Source of the DNA: an uncultured Bacteroidales bacterium
GTDB lineage: Bacteria > Bacteroidota > Bacteroidia > Bacteroidales > P3
Direction: 5' to 3'
Assembly (NCBI GenBank): GCA_937901525.1
Contig: CALDHX010000092.1
Coordinates: 1-15,819 of the forward strand
DNA length: 15,819 nucleotides
The position numbers and the translations under genes were made by a program. Every line of letters starts with the position of its first letter. Position 1 is the first letter of the stretch. Of this stretch, positions 1 to 7,368 are shown in pieces. The notes under the pieces were generated by a model. The model was not told the DNA's origin and made no database searches. It saw only the letters and a list, made by a program, of their open reading frames with translations.

Positions 1-424
1 ATTCCGGTGCAAAGATTATGTTATTTGTGTTAAACTTCTTTCTTACGCTTTCTGTATATCCAACAGGTATAGTACTCTTTATTACCATTATTGCAGTAGG
101 ATTCACTTGTAATACCTTTCCTATTACATCTTCTACTGCACTTGTGTCAAAGAAGTTTTTTTTGCTATCGTAATTTGTTGGTGCTGCTATTACTACAAAT
201 TCTGCATCTTTGTATCCATTTTCCCAATCCAAAGTTGCTTTTAGTTGTAATGGTTTTGTTGCAAGATATTCTTCTATATAGTCATCTTGTATTGGTGATT
301 TTTTGTTATTAATCAGCTCTACCCTTTCTGCTACTATATCTACTGCTATTACTTCATTGTGTTGTGCTAATAGAGTGGCTATTGATAAGCCAACATATCC
401 TGTTCCTGCTACTGCGATTTTCAT
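1..424 (-). CDS. ugd: UDP-glucose 6-dehydrogenase, N-terminal part (runs off the window)
   Basis: The first 141 codons are present, starting at an ATG at 424; the rest lies beyond base 1. Ugd oxidises UDP-glucose to UDP-glucuronate with two NAD+ in the cytoplasm, feeding acidic surface polysaccharides. The N-terminus has the Rossmann motif GTGYVGLS at residues 8-15. VDI follows at the end of the second beta strand, then AAPTNYD near residue 87 and the KSTIPVGYT segment, which is the nucleotide-sugar dehydrogenase signature around the STVP motif. This is the short-form Ugd pattern seen in E. coli. The start is 7 bases after the stop of the tviB-like gene, so the two are probably cotranscribed. 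The catalytic cysteine would be in the missing part and cannot be checked. Substrate is inferred from family resemblance; the family call is firm. Confidence 0.93.
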   Translation of the reverse strand, partial: MKIAVAGTGYVGLSIATLLAQHNEVIAVDIVAERVELINNKKSPIQDDYIEEYLATKPLQLKATLDWENGYKDAEFVVIAAPTNYDSKKNFFDTSAVEDVIGKVLQVNPTAIMVIKSTIPVGYTESVRKKFNTNNIIFAPE

Positions 425-431
425 AATCTTT

Positions 432-1703
432 TTATAATCTTCCGTCTATAATCGTTCTATCTAAAATCCCCTTTACATCATAAACTACTCCGTTTTCGTT
501 CAATAATGAAGGTATATCTATTTCTAAAAATTCTTTGTGTGCTACGCCAAGTATTATTGCATCGTATTTTTTTGTCGCATCAAGTGTGTTTGAGATTTCT
601 ATTTGGTATTCGTGTTGCACTTCTGCTTTGTCTGCCCACGGATCGTAAATTGTTATGTTATTTGTGTATTCTGATAATGTTGTATAAATATCTACTATTT
701 TTGTGTTGCGTATGTCTGGGCAATTTTCTTTGAATGTTATTCCCAAAAGCAGAATATTAGCGTCTTTTACTAATACTCCTTTTTTGTTCATTAGTTTGAT
801 TACTTGGTGTGCTACATACTCACCCATGCCATCGTTTAGTCTGCGAGCTGAACTCATTACTCGTGGTAATACTCCATAGACTTGGGCTTTTTGTATCAAA
901 TAGTATGGGTCTACGCTTATGCAGTGTCCTCCGACTAAGCCTGGGCTTAGTTTGATAAAGTTCCACTTTGATGCGGCTGCTTCTATTACGTCATGGGTGT
1001 CTATGTCCATTGCATTGAAGATTTTTGCCAATTCGTTCATAAAGGCAATGTTCACATCTCGCTGACTGTTCTCTATAATCTTCGATGCTTCTGCTACTTT
1101 TATGGTTGGGGCTTTGTGTGTGCCGTTTATTAGTACGCTATTATATACGTTGTCTATTATATCTGCTATTTCTGGTGTAGAACCTGAGGTTACTTTTTTG
1201 ATTTTTTCTACTGTGTGTTCTTTATCGCCTGGGTTTATTCTTTCTGGTGAGTAGCCTGCGTAAAAGTCTTTGTTAAATACCAATCCTGATACTTGTTCTA
1301 CTACGGGTAGGCATTCTTCTTCTGTTACTCCTGGGTAGACTGTGGATTCATAGACTACTATGTCGCCTTTTTTGATTACTTGGCCTACGGTTTGGCTCGC
1401 TCCTATTAAGGGGCGTAGGTCTGGGCGATTGTTTTCGTCTACTGGGGTTGGCACTGCTACTACATAGAAGTTGCTTTCTTTTATTTCTTCTATGTTTGTG
1501 GTGCAACGAAAACCGTGTTTTTCTATGGCTTCTTGTAATAATTCATCTGTTACTTCAAGGGTAGTGTCTTTGCCTGCGTTTAGGGCGTCTACTCTTGTTT
1601 GGTTTTTATCGAAGCCTATGGTTTTAAATTTTGTGGAAAACAAACGTGCTAATGGTAGGCCTACATATCCTAATCCTATTACGCATATTTTTATGTCTTG
1701 CAT
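432..1703 (-). CDS. tviB: UDP-N-acetylhexosamine 6-dehydrogenase, TviB/WbpO type
   Basis: This 423-residue nucleotide-sugar dehydrogenase would oxidise C6 of UDP-GlcNAc (or UDP-GalNAc) to the uronic acid with two NAD+, giving precursors for capsule or O-antigen sugars. Seen in the protein: Rossmann GLGYVGLPLA at 10-19, VPTPVD at 84-89, YESTVYPG at 118-125, SPERINPGD at 152-160, the conserved EASK block at 205-208, catalytic Cys261 in GGHCISVDPYY, and TFKENCPDIRNT at 323-334. The SPERINPGD and TFKENCPDIRNT forms match, from memory, the Salmonella TviB / Pseudomonas WbpO branch rather than WecC. The ATG start gives full family length. A promoter lies about 110 bases upstream, and ugd follows 7 bases downstream. 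Codon choice is odd for the window: in codons 81-130 only 2 of 50 end in T and 17 end in C. The exact substrate (GlcNAc or GalNAc) cannot be told from sequence alone. Confidence 0.9.
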   Translation of the reverse strand: MQDIKICVIGLGYVGLPLARLFSTKFKTIGFDKNQTRVDALNAGKDTTLEVTDELLQEAIEKHGFRCTTNIEEIKESNFYVVAVPTPVDENNRPDLRPLIGASQTVGQVIKKGDIVVYESTVYPGVTEEECLPVVEQVSGLVFNKDFYAGYSPERINPGDKEHTVEKIKKVTSGSTPEIADIIDNVYNSVLINGTHKAPTIKVAEASKIIENSQRDVNIAFMNELAKIFNAMDIDTHDVIEAAASKWNFIKLSPGLVGGHCISVDPYYLIQKAQVYGVLPRVMSSARRLNDGMGEYVAHQVIKLMNKKGVLVKDANILLLGITFKENCPDIRNTKIVDIYTTLSEYTNNITIYDPWADKAEVQHEYQIEISNTLDATKKYDAIILGVAHKEFLEIDIPSLLNENGVVYDVKGILDRTIIDGRL

Positions 1704-1811
1704 ATACTCTTAGTTCCTCGATTCTCTTATAACTATCTGAAAATCAAGCTTAAAATTATATCTTTTCTGCTTTAGTTTATAAAAACGACCTCTAATAATC
1801 ATCGTTGTTTG

Positions 1812-1843
1812 CAAAGGTATAAATATTTCTTTGATTTTACAAA
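1812..1843 (-). promoter_or_regulatory. Bacteroidota-type promoter for the tviB-ugd unit
   Basis: Read on the minus strand, TTTG (1843-1840) is followed after 20 bases by TACCTTTG (1819-1812). This matches the known Bacteroides consensus of TTTG near -33 and TAnnTTTG near -7. Transcription would begin near 1805, leaving a leader of about 100 bases before the ATG at 1703. It is the only TAnnTTTG match I found in the intergenic DNA of this window. Confidence 0.72.
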
Positions 1844-1861
1844 ATAAATCAAAGAAATATT
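1822..1861. repeat. Perfect 16-bp inverted repeat overlapping the tviB promoter
   Basis: The arms are 1822-1837 (aatatttctttgattt) and 1846-1861, an exact reverse complement, with an 8-base spacer. The dyad covers the -33 element and most of the spacer of the predicted promoter, and its inner edge stops 2 bases before the -7 element. It could be an operator for a dimeric regulator, or a second terminator hairpin behind the exported-protein gene. Twelve bases of its right arm (caaagaaatatt) recur at 1871-1882 inside the neighbouring terminator, so the two hairpins could compete. Confidence 0.7.
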
Positions 1862-1905
1862 AAAAAAAAGCAAAGAAATATTTTTTTAATTCTTTGCTTT
1901 TTTTT
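1862..1905 (-). terminator. Intrinsic terminator after the exported-protein gene
   Basis: The arms 1862-1877 and 1890-1905 are perfectly complementary over 16 bp, with a 12-base loop. The core is GCAAAGAA/TTCTTTGC flanked by A8/T8 runs, so it works as a U-tract terminator on the minus strand and could also act on the plus strand. The 5' arm encodes the last residues (KKAKN) of the upstream protein, and the stop codon sits in the loop. Confidence 0.8.
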
Positions 1906-2611
1906 GTCTAATTACAAGCCAATTTGTTTGTAGATGGGAACTTTTCCAATTATTACCTATTCTTATGATATTATTATCTTTATCTTTATACCAACCTTCT
2001 GACCATGACCCCATATCTAAATAAATTGCTTGCTCATATCCTAAATAGATTAAACTTTCTATAAATTCATCTATCGTAATTCTTTCAAGAGTTTCTATTA
2101 TCGAAGTTTCTTCTCCTTTTTGTGCTAAGGCTCTACGAAATGTTGCTCTATTTTTAAAGATTTCGCATTGCTTTGCTTCTTTATTTTCAACAAGATGCAT
2201 TTGTTGAAAATAATCTCCTTTTTGTTTTTCAGCTCTTTCTATTGCTAATTTAGAATTTTCCGATAATGATTTTATAAATATATTATCTCCTTCTATCAAA
2301 CAATAGGCTGTTTCGGCATCTGTTGGATATATTTTCTTTCTCCCATTTGATACACTCGTGCCTACAATATGCTCTGGGCGCTTTGAAGTAAATGCTGCTA
2401 CGACACTCATCAATAAGTTATTGTCATTGCTATCTGGCTTTATTCTTTGAAAATGATATTGTGCATTTTCTGGTGTATATCTAACAAATCTACACTGCAT
2501 TGTGTCTATTTGATGATATAATGTATCTACATTCACTCTACTTTCTTGTGCAGAAAGTTTAAAAAAAAATGAAAATAGAGTTAATGTTAAAAAAAATATG
2601 TTTTTTAGCAT
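1886..2611 (-). CDS. Small exported protein, possibly phosphodiester-glycosidase-like
   Basis: I chose the ATG at 2611 (241 residues) over an upstream ATG at 2683. The later start gives a clean signal peptide (MLKN, then a Leu/Phe-rich core, then LSAQ at about 19-22) and sits 4 bases after the DUF3467 stop; the earlier one would overlap that gene by 68 bases and bury the signal. The mature part contains SNGRKK near 88-93, KGDYFQQ near 131-137, KNRATFRRALA near 153-163, and a C-terminal block AIYLDMGSW (195-203) followed by TNWLVI. Ordered R...A, then a helix, then an AIYLDxG strand is reminiscent of DUF2233/phosphodiester glycosidase (NAGPA) domains, in which an LDGG-type strand is conserved. 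This resemblance is by eye and weak. It is probably periplasmic; with no Cys after the signal it is not a lipoprotein. Transcription is probably shared with the DUF3467 gene. Confidence 0.8.
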   Translation of the reverse strand: MLKNIFFLTLTLFSFFFKLSAQESRVNVDTLYHQIDTMQCRFVRYTPENAQYHFQRIKPDSNDNNLLMSVVAAFTSKRPEHIVGTSVSNGRKKIYPTDAETAYCLIEGDNIFIKSLSENSKLAIERAEKQKGDYFQQMHLVENKEAKQCEIFKNRATFRRALAQKGEETSIIETLERITIDEFIESLIYLGYEQAIYLDMGSWSEGWYKDKDNNIIRIGNNWKSSHLQTNWLVIRQKKAKN

Positions 2612-2615
2612 ATTT

Positions 2616-2930
2616 TTACGCCTTACCCATTGGATTGATTTGGTCGTATGGAATGTTATGCGTTGGTTCTGATATTTCACCATTTAACATTTCATATCTA
2701 CTAACATTTTCTTGTAGTGCTGCAAGTAATTTTTTCGCATGCATTGGTGCTAAGATTACTCTGCTTTTTACTTTTGGTTTAGGCACTCCTGGCATTATTT
2801 GTATGAAATCTAAAACAAATTCTGTTTGAGAATGCTGCACTAATTGCAAGTTACTATAAACACCAGATGCTATATCAGGTGTTAATTCTATGTCTATTTG
2901 ACCTTGTTTTTGATTATTTTCTGTTGACAT
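2616..2930 (-). CDS. DUF3467 family protein
   Basis: This 104-residue soluble protein has no signal or membrane segment. The block from about residue 12 to 80 (IDIEL, GVYSNL, HSQTEFVLDF, IMPGVPKPKVKSRVIL, HAKKLL ALQENV) fits the DUF3467 family, whose function is unknown. A polar tail of about 20 residues follows, containing NIPYDQINP. In Bacteroidota, DUF3467 genes are often found next to rpoC, as here. The ATG at 2930 is 15 bases downstream of the rpoC terminator and I see no promoter of its own, so it is probably expressed by read-through past that terminator. The 4-base gap to the exported-protein gene suggests a shared message. Family call is firm; role is unknown. Confidence 0.92.
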   Translation of the reverse strand: MSTENNQKQGQIDIELTPDIASGVYSNLQLVQHSQTEFVLDFIQIMPGVPKPKVKSRVILAPMHAKKLLAALQENVSRYEMLNGEISEPTHNIPYDQINPMGKA

Positions 2931-2945
2931 TTTCTTTTAAAGTAC

Positions 2946-2988
2946 AAAAAAAGGACGCTACGAAAAAGACTTTTACGTTAGCGTCCTT
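2946..2988 (-). terminator. Intrinsic terminator after rpoC
   Basis: The arms aaggacgcta (2951-2960) and tagcgtcctt (2979-2988) pair exactly. The stem extends inward through a CG pair and an A/T run with one bulged base. On the minus strand the stem is followed by a run of seven T (2952-2946). It ends 15 bases before the DUF3467 start codon, so it could set a ratio between core-operon and DUF3467 expression rather than end transcription fully. Confidence 0.85.
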
Positions 2989-3010
2989 AGATTAATAATT
3001 CTAATAAATG

Positions 3011-6000
3011 TTATGCTTTTGATTTATTTGATGGTTTTCTTCCTCTTTTAACAGGTTGAATTGTAACTTCTTTTTGTTCTTCTATTTGTGTTTTGTTTGC
3101 TACAATTCCATCTTTGTATTCTAACAATCCTGTTCCTGCTGGAATCAAATGTCCTACTAAAACATTTTCTTTCATACCTAACAAATAATCTGTCTTCGCA
3201 TTTATTGCTGCTTCTGTCAAGACTTTTGTAGTTTCTTGGAAAGATGCTGCTGACAAATAGCTCTTTGTTTGCAATGATGCTCTTGTTATACCTTGTAACA
3301 CTTGACGTGCAGTTGCTGGTTTTGCATCTCTTGCTACGATTTGAACTTTATCCTTTCTCTTCAACGTAGAGTTTTCATCTCTAAGTTCTCTTGCTGTGAT
3401 TGGTTGTCCATTTTCGTATTTGTCGCTATCTCCTTTATCTTCCACAACCTTCATTCCAAACATCTTGTCATTTTCTTCTTGGAAGTCTAATTTATTTACC
3501 ATTTCTCCTTCCAAGAAATTTGTATCGCCTGGGTCTTCTATTTCCACTTTTCTCATCATCTGTCTTACGATAACCTCAAAGTGTTTATCATTAATTTTAA
3601 CCCCTTGTAAACGATACACTTCTTGCACTTCATTTACTATGTATTCTTGAACCTTCATAGGACCTTTAATTGCAAGAATATCTGCTGGAGTTATTGCTCC
3701 TTCACTTAATGGTGTTCCTGCTTTTACATAGTCGTTTTCTTGTGCTAAGATTTGTTTTGTTGTCGGAATTAGATAAGCTCTTGTTTCGCCTGTCTTACTT
3801 GTAATGATTACTTCTCTATTTCCTCTCTTCAATTTCTTATTCAAAGTAACTACTCCATCTATTTCCGCAACAACTGCTGGATCTGAAGGGTTTCTTGCTT
3901 CAAATAATTCGGTTACTCTTGGCAAACCTCCTGTGATGTCGCCTGCTTTTCCAAATGAGCGAGGAATTTTTACAAGTGATGTTCCTTGTTTTATCTTAGT
4001 TCCATCTTCTACAATCAAGTGTGCTCCAACTGGTATGTCGTATGTTTTTAACACTTCTCCATTTGTAGCAAGTATGCTAATAGAAGGGTTCTTAGATTTT
4101 TGACGAGCCTCTATTATTACTTTGTCTTGAAGTCCTGTTTGATCATCAGATTCAACTCTGTATGTAATACCTTCTATTATATTTTCAAATTGAACCTTTC
4201 CTGATACTTCAGAAAGTATTACTGCATTGTATGGATCCCATTCTGCTATAACATCATTCTTATTTACTTCAACATTATTATCAAAGAACAATTTAGCACC
4301 GTATGGAATATTGCCTGAGGCTAATATAACATGTGTTTTAGGATCTACTATTCTCATTTCTGCTGAACGTCCTATAACAATATTATATTTGTTATCATCT
4401 TCTTCGTATGGAACTGATCTCAATTCATCTATTTGCAACAAACCTTCATACTTTGCTGTAATTTTAGAACTTGTTCCTATATTTCCTCCTGCTACCCCTC
4501 CGACGTGGAATGTACGAAGAGTAAGCTGAGTTCCTGGTTCTCCAATTGATTGTGCTGCAATAACACCTACTGCTTCTCCTTTTTGTACAAGTTTTGCTGT
4601 CGCTAAATTACGTCCATAACATTTTGCACAAACGCCTCTCTTACTTTCACAAGTAAGTACTGAACGAATTTCTACTTCTTCTATTGGAGAATCTTCTATC
4701 TTTTGACAAATTTCTTCTGTAAGTTCTTCACCTGCTTTTGCTATTAATTCACCTGTTTGAGGGTGGATTACATCGTGAACACTTACTCTACCAAGTATTC
4801 TATCGTATAAAGATTGAACTACATCTTCATTTTTCTTTAATGCAGTTGTAGGAATACCTCTTAATGTTCCACAATCTTCTTCTGTGATTATGACATCATG
4901 AGCTACGTCAACTAATCTTCTTGTTAAGTATCCTGCATCGGCTGTTTTCAATGCAGTATCGGCTAACCCCTTTCTCGCACCGTGAGTAGAAATAAAGTAC
5001 TCTAACACAGTTAAACCTTCTTTAAAGTTTGAGATAATTGGGTTTTCAATAATTTCAGCTCCTGTTGAACCTGATTTTTGTGGTTTTGCCATCAGACCAC
5101 GCATACCTGTAAGCTGACGAATTTGCTCTTTACTACCACGGGCTCCTGAATCCAACATCATATACACTGGGTTGAAACCTTGTCTATCTTCCGAGATGTG
5201 TTTCATTACTACATCAGTTAATCTTCTATTTGTGTCTGTCCAAATATCAATTACTTGATTGTAACGTTCGTTATTCGTGATAAGACCCATTTGATAGTTC
5301 ATCATAACTTCATCAACAGATGCATTTGCTTCTTTTATCATTTCTATTTTTTCCTCAGGAACTAAAACGTCTCCTAAGTTAAATGACAAACCTCCTGTAA
5401 ATGCCATCTTGTATCCTAAGTCCTTTATATCATCTAAGAATTGTGCTGTTTTTGCTGTTCCACAAACTTTTAAAACATCTCCAATAATATCTCTCAACAT
5501 ACTTTTCTTCAAAACTACGTTGATGAATCCATATTCTTCTGGAACAACCTTATTGAAAAGAACTCTACCTACTGTTGTTTCTATTATTTCAGATGTTTTT
5601 ACGCCATCTTTTTCTACTGTTCTTCTCAATTTTATGTTTGCATGAAGATCTACCGCTTTTTCATTGTAAGCTATTTGAACTTCTTCCGAAGAATAGAATG
5701 TTTTTCCTTCTCCTCTTACTGTCATTGTATCATCAGACACTCTTCCCTTTGTCATATAGTATAGACCTAATACCATATCTTGCGAAGGAACTGTAATAGG
5801 AGAACCATTTGCTGGATTTAATATATTATGTGATGCTAACATCAACATTTGCGCTTCCAAAATAGCTGCATTGCCAAGTGGAACGTGTACCGCCATTTGG
5901 TCTCCGTCAAAGTCAGCGTTGAAAGCTGCACAAACAAGTGGGTGTAATCTAATTGCCTTTCCTTCTACTAATCTTGGTTGGAATGCTTGAATACCTAATC

Positions 6001-7333
6001 TGTGCAGAGTTGGAGCACGGTTTAATAAAACCGGATGCCCTTTTAATATATTTTCTAATATTTCTAATACTACTGGCTCTCTTCTATCAACTATTCTTTT
6101 TGCAGATTTAACTGTTTTTACCAAACCTCTTTCTAACATTTTTCTAATTATGAATGGTTTGAATAATTCTGCTGCCATATCTTTTGGTAATCCACACTCA
6201 TGCATTTTTAAATCTGGACCAACCACAATAACAGAACGACCTGAATAGTCAACACGTTTTCCTAATAGGTTTTGACGAAAACGTCCTTGTTTTCCTTTTA
6301 AGAAATCTGATAGTGATTTTAAAGCTCTATTTGAATCTGATTTTACAGAACTTACTTTTCTTGAATTATCAAACAAAGAGTCTACTGCTTCTTGTAACAT
6401 ACGTTTTTCATTACGCATAATCACATCTGGAGCCTTAATTTCTATTAATCTCTTTAATCTGTTATTTCTTATAATAACTCTTCTGTATAAATCATTCAAA
6501 TCAGAAGTTGCAAAACGTCCTCCATCCAATGGGACAAGTGGTCTTAAATCTGGTGGGATTACAGGAACGACTTGTACAATCATCCATTCTGGTCTGTTTT
6601 CTATTCTTTTTTGAGATTCTCTAAAAGCTTCAACAACGTTTAATCTTTTAAGCGCTTCGTGTTTTCTTTGCTGAGATGTTTCTCTATTTGCTTTGTGTCT
6701 TAATTCATAAGATAATTTATCTAAATCTAACTCTTTAAGAAGTATATACAAAGCTTCTGCTCCCATCTTAGCAACAAACTTATTTGGATCATCATCTGGT
6801 AAAAGTCTATTTTCAAGAGGTAACTTTTCTGCAATATCAATATATTCTTCTTCTGTCAAGAAGTCTAATTTTTGAATTTCAAATTGCTGAGCAATACCTG
6901 GATTTATAACTATATATTTTTCATAATATATAATTTGATCCAATTTCTTACTTTGAATTCCTAGTAAGGAACCTATTTTGTTTGGTAGAGAACGGAAAAA
7001 CCAAATGTGAGCTACTGGAACCACTAATTTTATGTGTCCCATTCTTTCTCTTCTTACTTTTTTCTCTGTTACTTCTACACTACATCTATCACAAACTATA
7101 CCTTTGTAACGTATTCTTTTATATTTTCCACAATGACATTCCCAGTCTTTTACTGGTCCAAATATTTTTTCACAAAACAAACCATCTCTTTCTGGCTTAT
7201 ATGTTCTGTAATTTATTGTTTCTGGTTTCAAAACCTCACCTCTCGATCTTTCTTCAATAGATTGAGGAGAAGCAAGACTTATTGTCATTGAATTGAATGC
7301 GCTATTTATTTGATTTTCTTTTTTGATTGCCAT
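3011..7333 (-). CDS. rpoC: RNA polymerase beta' subunit
   Basis: This is the 1440-residue beta' subunit of RNA polymerase, close to the 1407 residues of E. coli. The N-terminal zinc site is C66/C68/C81/C84. The catalytic Mg2+ loop NADFDGD is at 472-478, with Asp474, Asp476 and Asp478. The bridge helix lies near 780-812 (GARKGLADTALKTADAGYL and on). The second zinc site is C821/C895/C902/C905. The trigger loop begins near 928 (QSIGEPGTQ) and is interrupted after RTFHVGG by about 180 residues resembling the SI3 insertion of E. coli; the loop resumes near GDITGGLPRV (1131-1140). The last residues are basic (KRGRKPSNKSK). It starts at ATG 35 bases after the rpoB stop, as expected for a single rpoBC message. 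All catalytic residues I looked for are present. Confidence 0.99.
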   Translation of the reverse strand: MAIKKENQINSAFNSMTISLASPQSIEERSRGEVLKPETINYRTYKPERDGLFCEKIFGPVKDWECHCGKYKRIRYKGIVCDRCSVEVTEKKVRRERMGHIKLVVPVAHIWFFRSLPNKIGSLLGIQSKKLDQIIYYEKYIVINPGIAQQFEIQKLDFLTEEEYIDIAEKLPLENRLLPDDDPNKFVAKMGAEALYILLKELDLDKLSYELRHKANRETSQQRKHEALKRLNVVEAFRESQKRIENRPEWMIVQVVPVIPPDLRPLVPLDGGRFATSDLNDLYRRVIIRNNRLKRLIEIKAPDVIMRNEKRMLQEAVDSLFDNSRKVSSVKSDSNRALKSLSDFLKGKQGRFRQNLLGKRVDYSGRSVIVVGPDLKMHECGLPKDMAAELFKPFIIRKMLERGLVKTVKSAKRIVDRREPVVLEILENILKGHPVLLNRAPTLHRLGIQAFQPRLVEGKAIRLHPLVCAAFNADFDGDQMAVHVPLGNAAILEAQMLMLASHNILNPANGSPITVPSQDMVLGLYYMTKGRVSDDTMTVRGEGKTFYSSEEVQIAYNEKAVDLHANIKLRRTVEKDGVKTSEIIETTVGRVLFNKVVPEEYGFINVVLKKSMLRDIIGDVLKVCGTAKTAQFLDDIKDLGYKMAFTGGLSFNLGDVLVPEEKIEMIKEANASVDEVMMNYQMGLITNNERYNQVIDIWTDTNRRLTDVVMKHISEDRQGFNPVYMMLDSGARGSKEQIRQLTGMRGLMAKPQKSGSTGAEIIENPIISNFKEGLTVLEYFISTHGARKGLADTALKTADAGYLTRRLVDVAHDVIITEEDCGTLRGIPTTALKKNEDVVQSLYDRILGRVSVHDVIHPQTGELIAKAGEELTEEICQKIEDSPIEEVEIRSVLTCESKRGVCAKCYGRNLATAKLVQKGEAVGVIAAQSIGEPGTQLTLRTFHVGGVAGGNIGTSSKITAKYEGLLQIDELRSVPYEEDDNKYNIVIGRSAEMRIVDPKTHVILASGNIPYGAKLFFDNNVEVNKNDVIAEWDPYNAVILSEVSGKVQFENIIEGITYRVESDDQTGLQDKVIIEARQKSKNPSISILATNGEVLKTYDIPVGAHLIVEDGTKIKQGTSLVKIPRSFGKAGDITGGLPRVTELFEARNPSDPAVVAEIDGVVTLNKKLKRGNREVIITSKTGETRAYLIPTTKQILAQENDYVKAGTPLSEGAITPADILAIKGPMKVQEYIVNEVQEVYRLQGVKINDKHFEVIVRQMMRKVEIEDPGDTNFLEGEMVNKLDFQEENDKMFGMKVVEDKGDSDKYENGQPITARELRDENSTLKRKDKVQIVARDAKPATARQVLQGITRASLQTKSYLSAASFQETTKVLTEAAINAKTDYLLGMKENVLVGHLIPAGTGLLEYKDGIVANKTQIEEQKEVTIQPVKRGRKPSNKSKA

Positions 7334-7368
7334 ACTCTTTAATGTTAAAATGTTGGATAATCGCGAGG

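Noticed and set aside
2485..2492. Minus-strand TAnnTTTG match (TAGATTTG) inside the exported-protein gene
   Set aside because: It lies inside the coding sequence, no gene starts within a sensible distance downstream, and an 8-base motif with four fixed A/T positions is expected by chance in this AT-rich DNA.
2612..2683. Extended N-terminus for the exported protein from an ATG at 2683
   Set aside because: The extension overlaps DUF3467 by 68 bases and puts 24 polar residues before an otherwise good signal peptide; the ATG at 2611 fits better.
2569..2829. Plus-strand open frame across the DUF3467/exported-protein junction
   Set aside because: It is antisense to two supported genes, resembles no family, and has no promoter or start context. 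The same applies to the other plus-strand open frames antisense to rpoC, rpoB and tuf.
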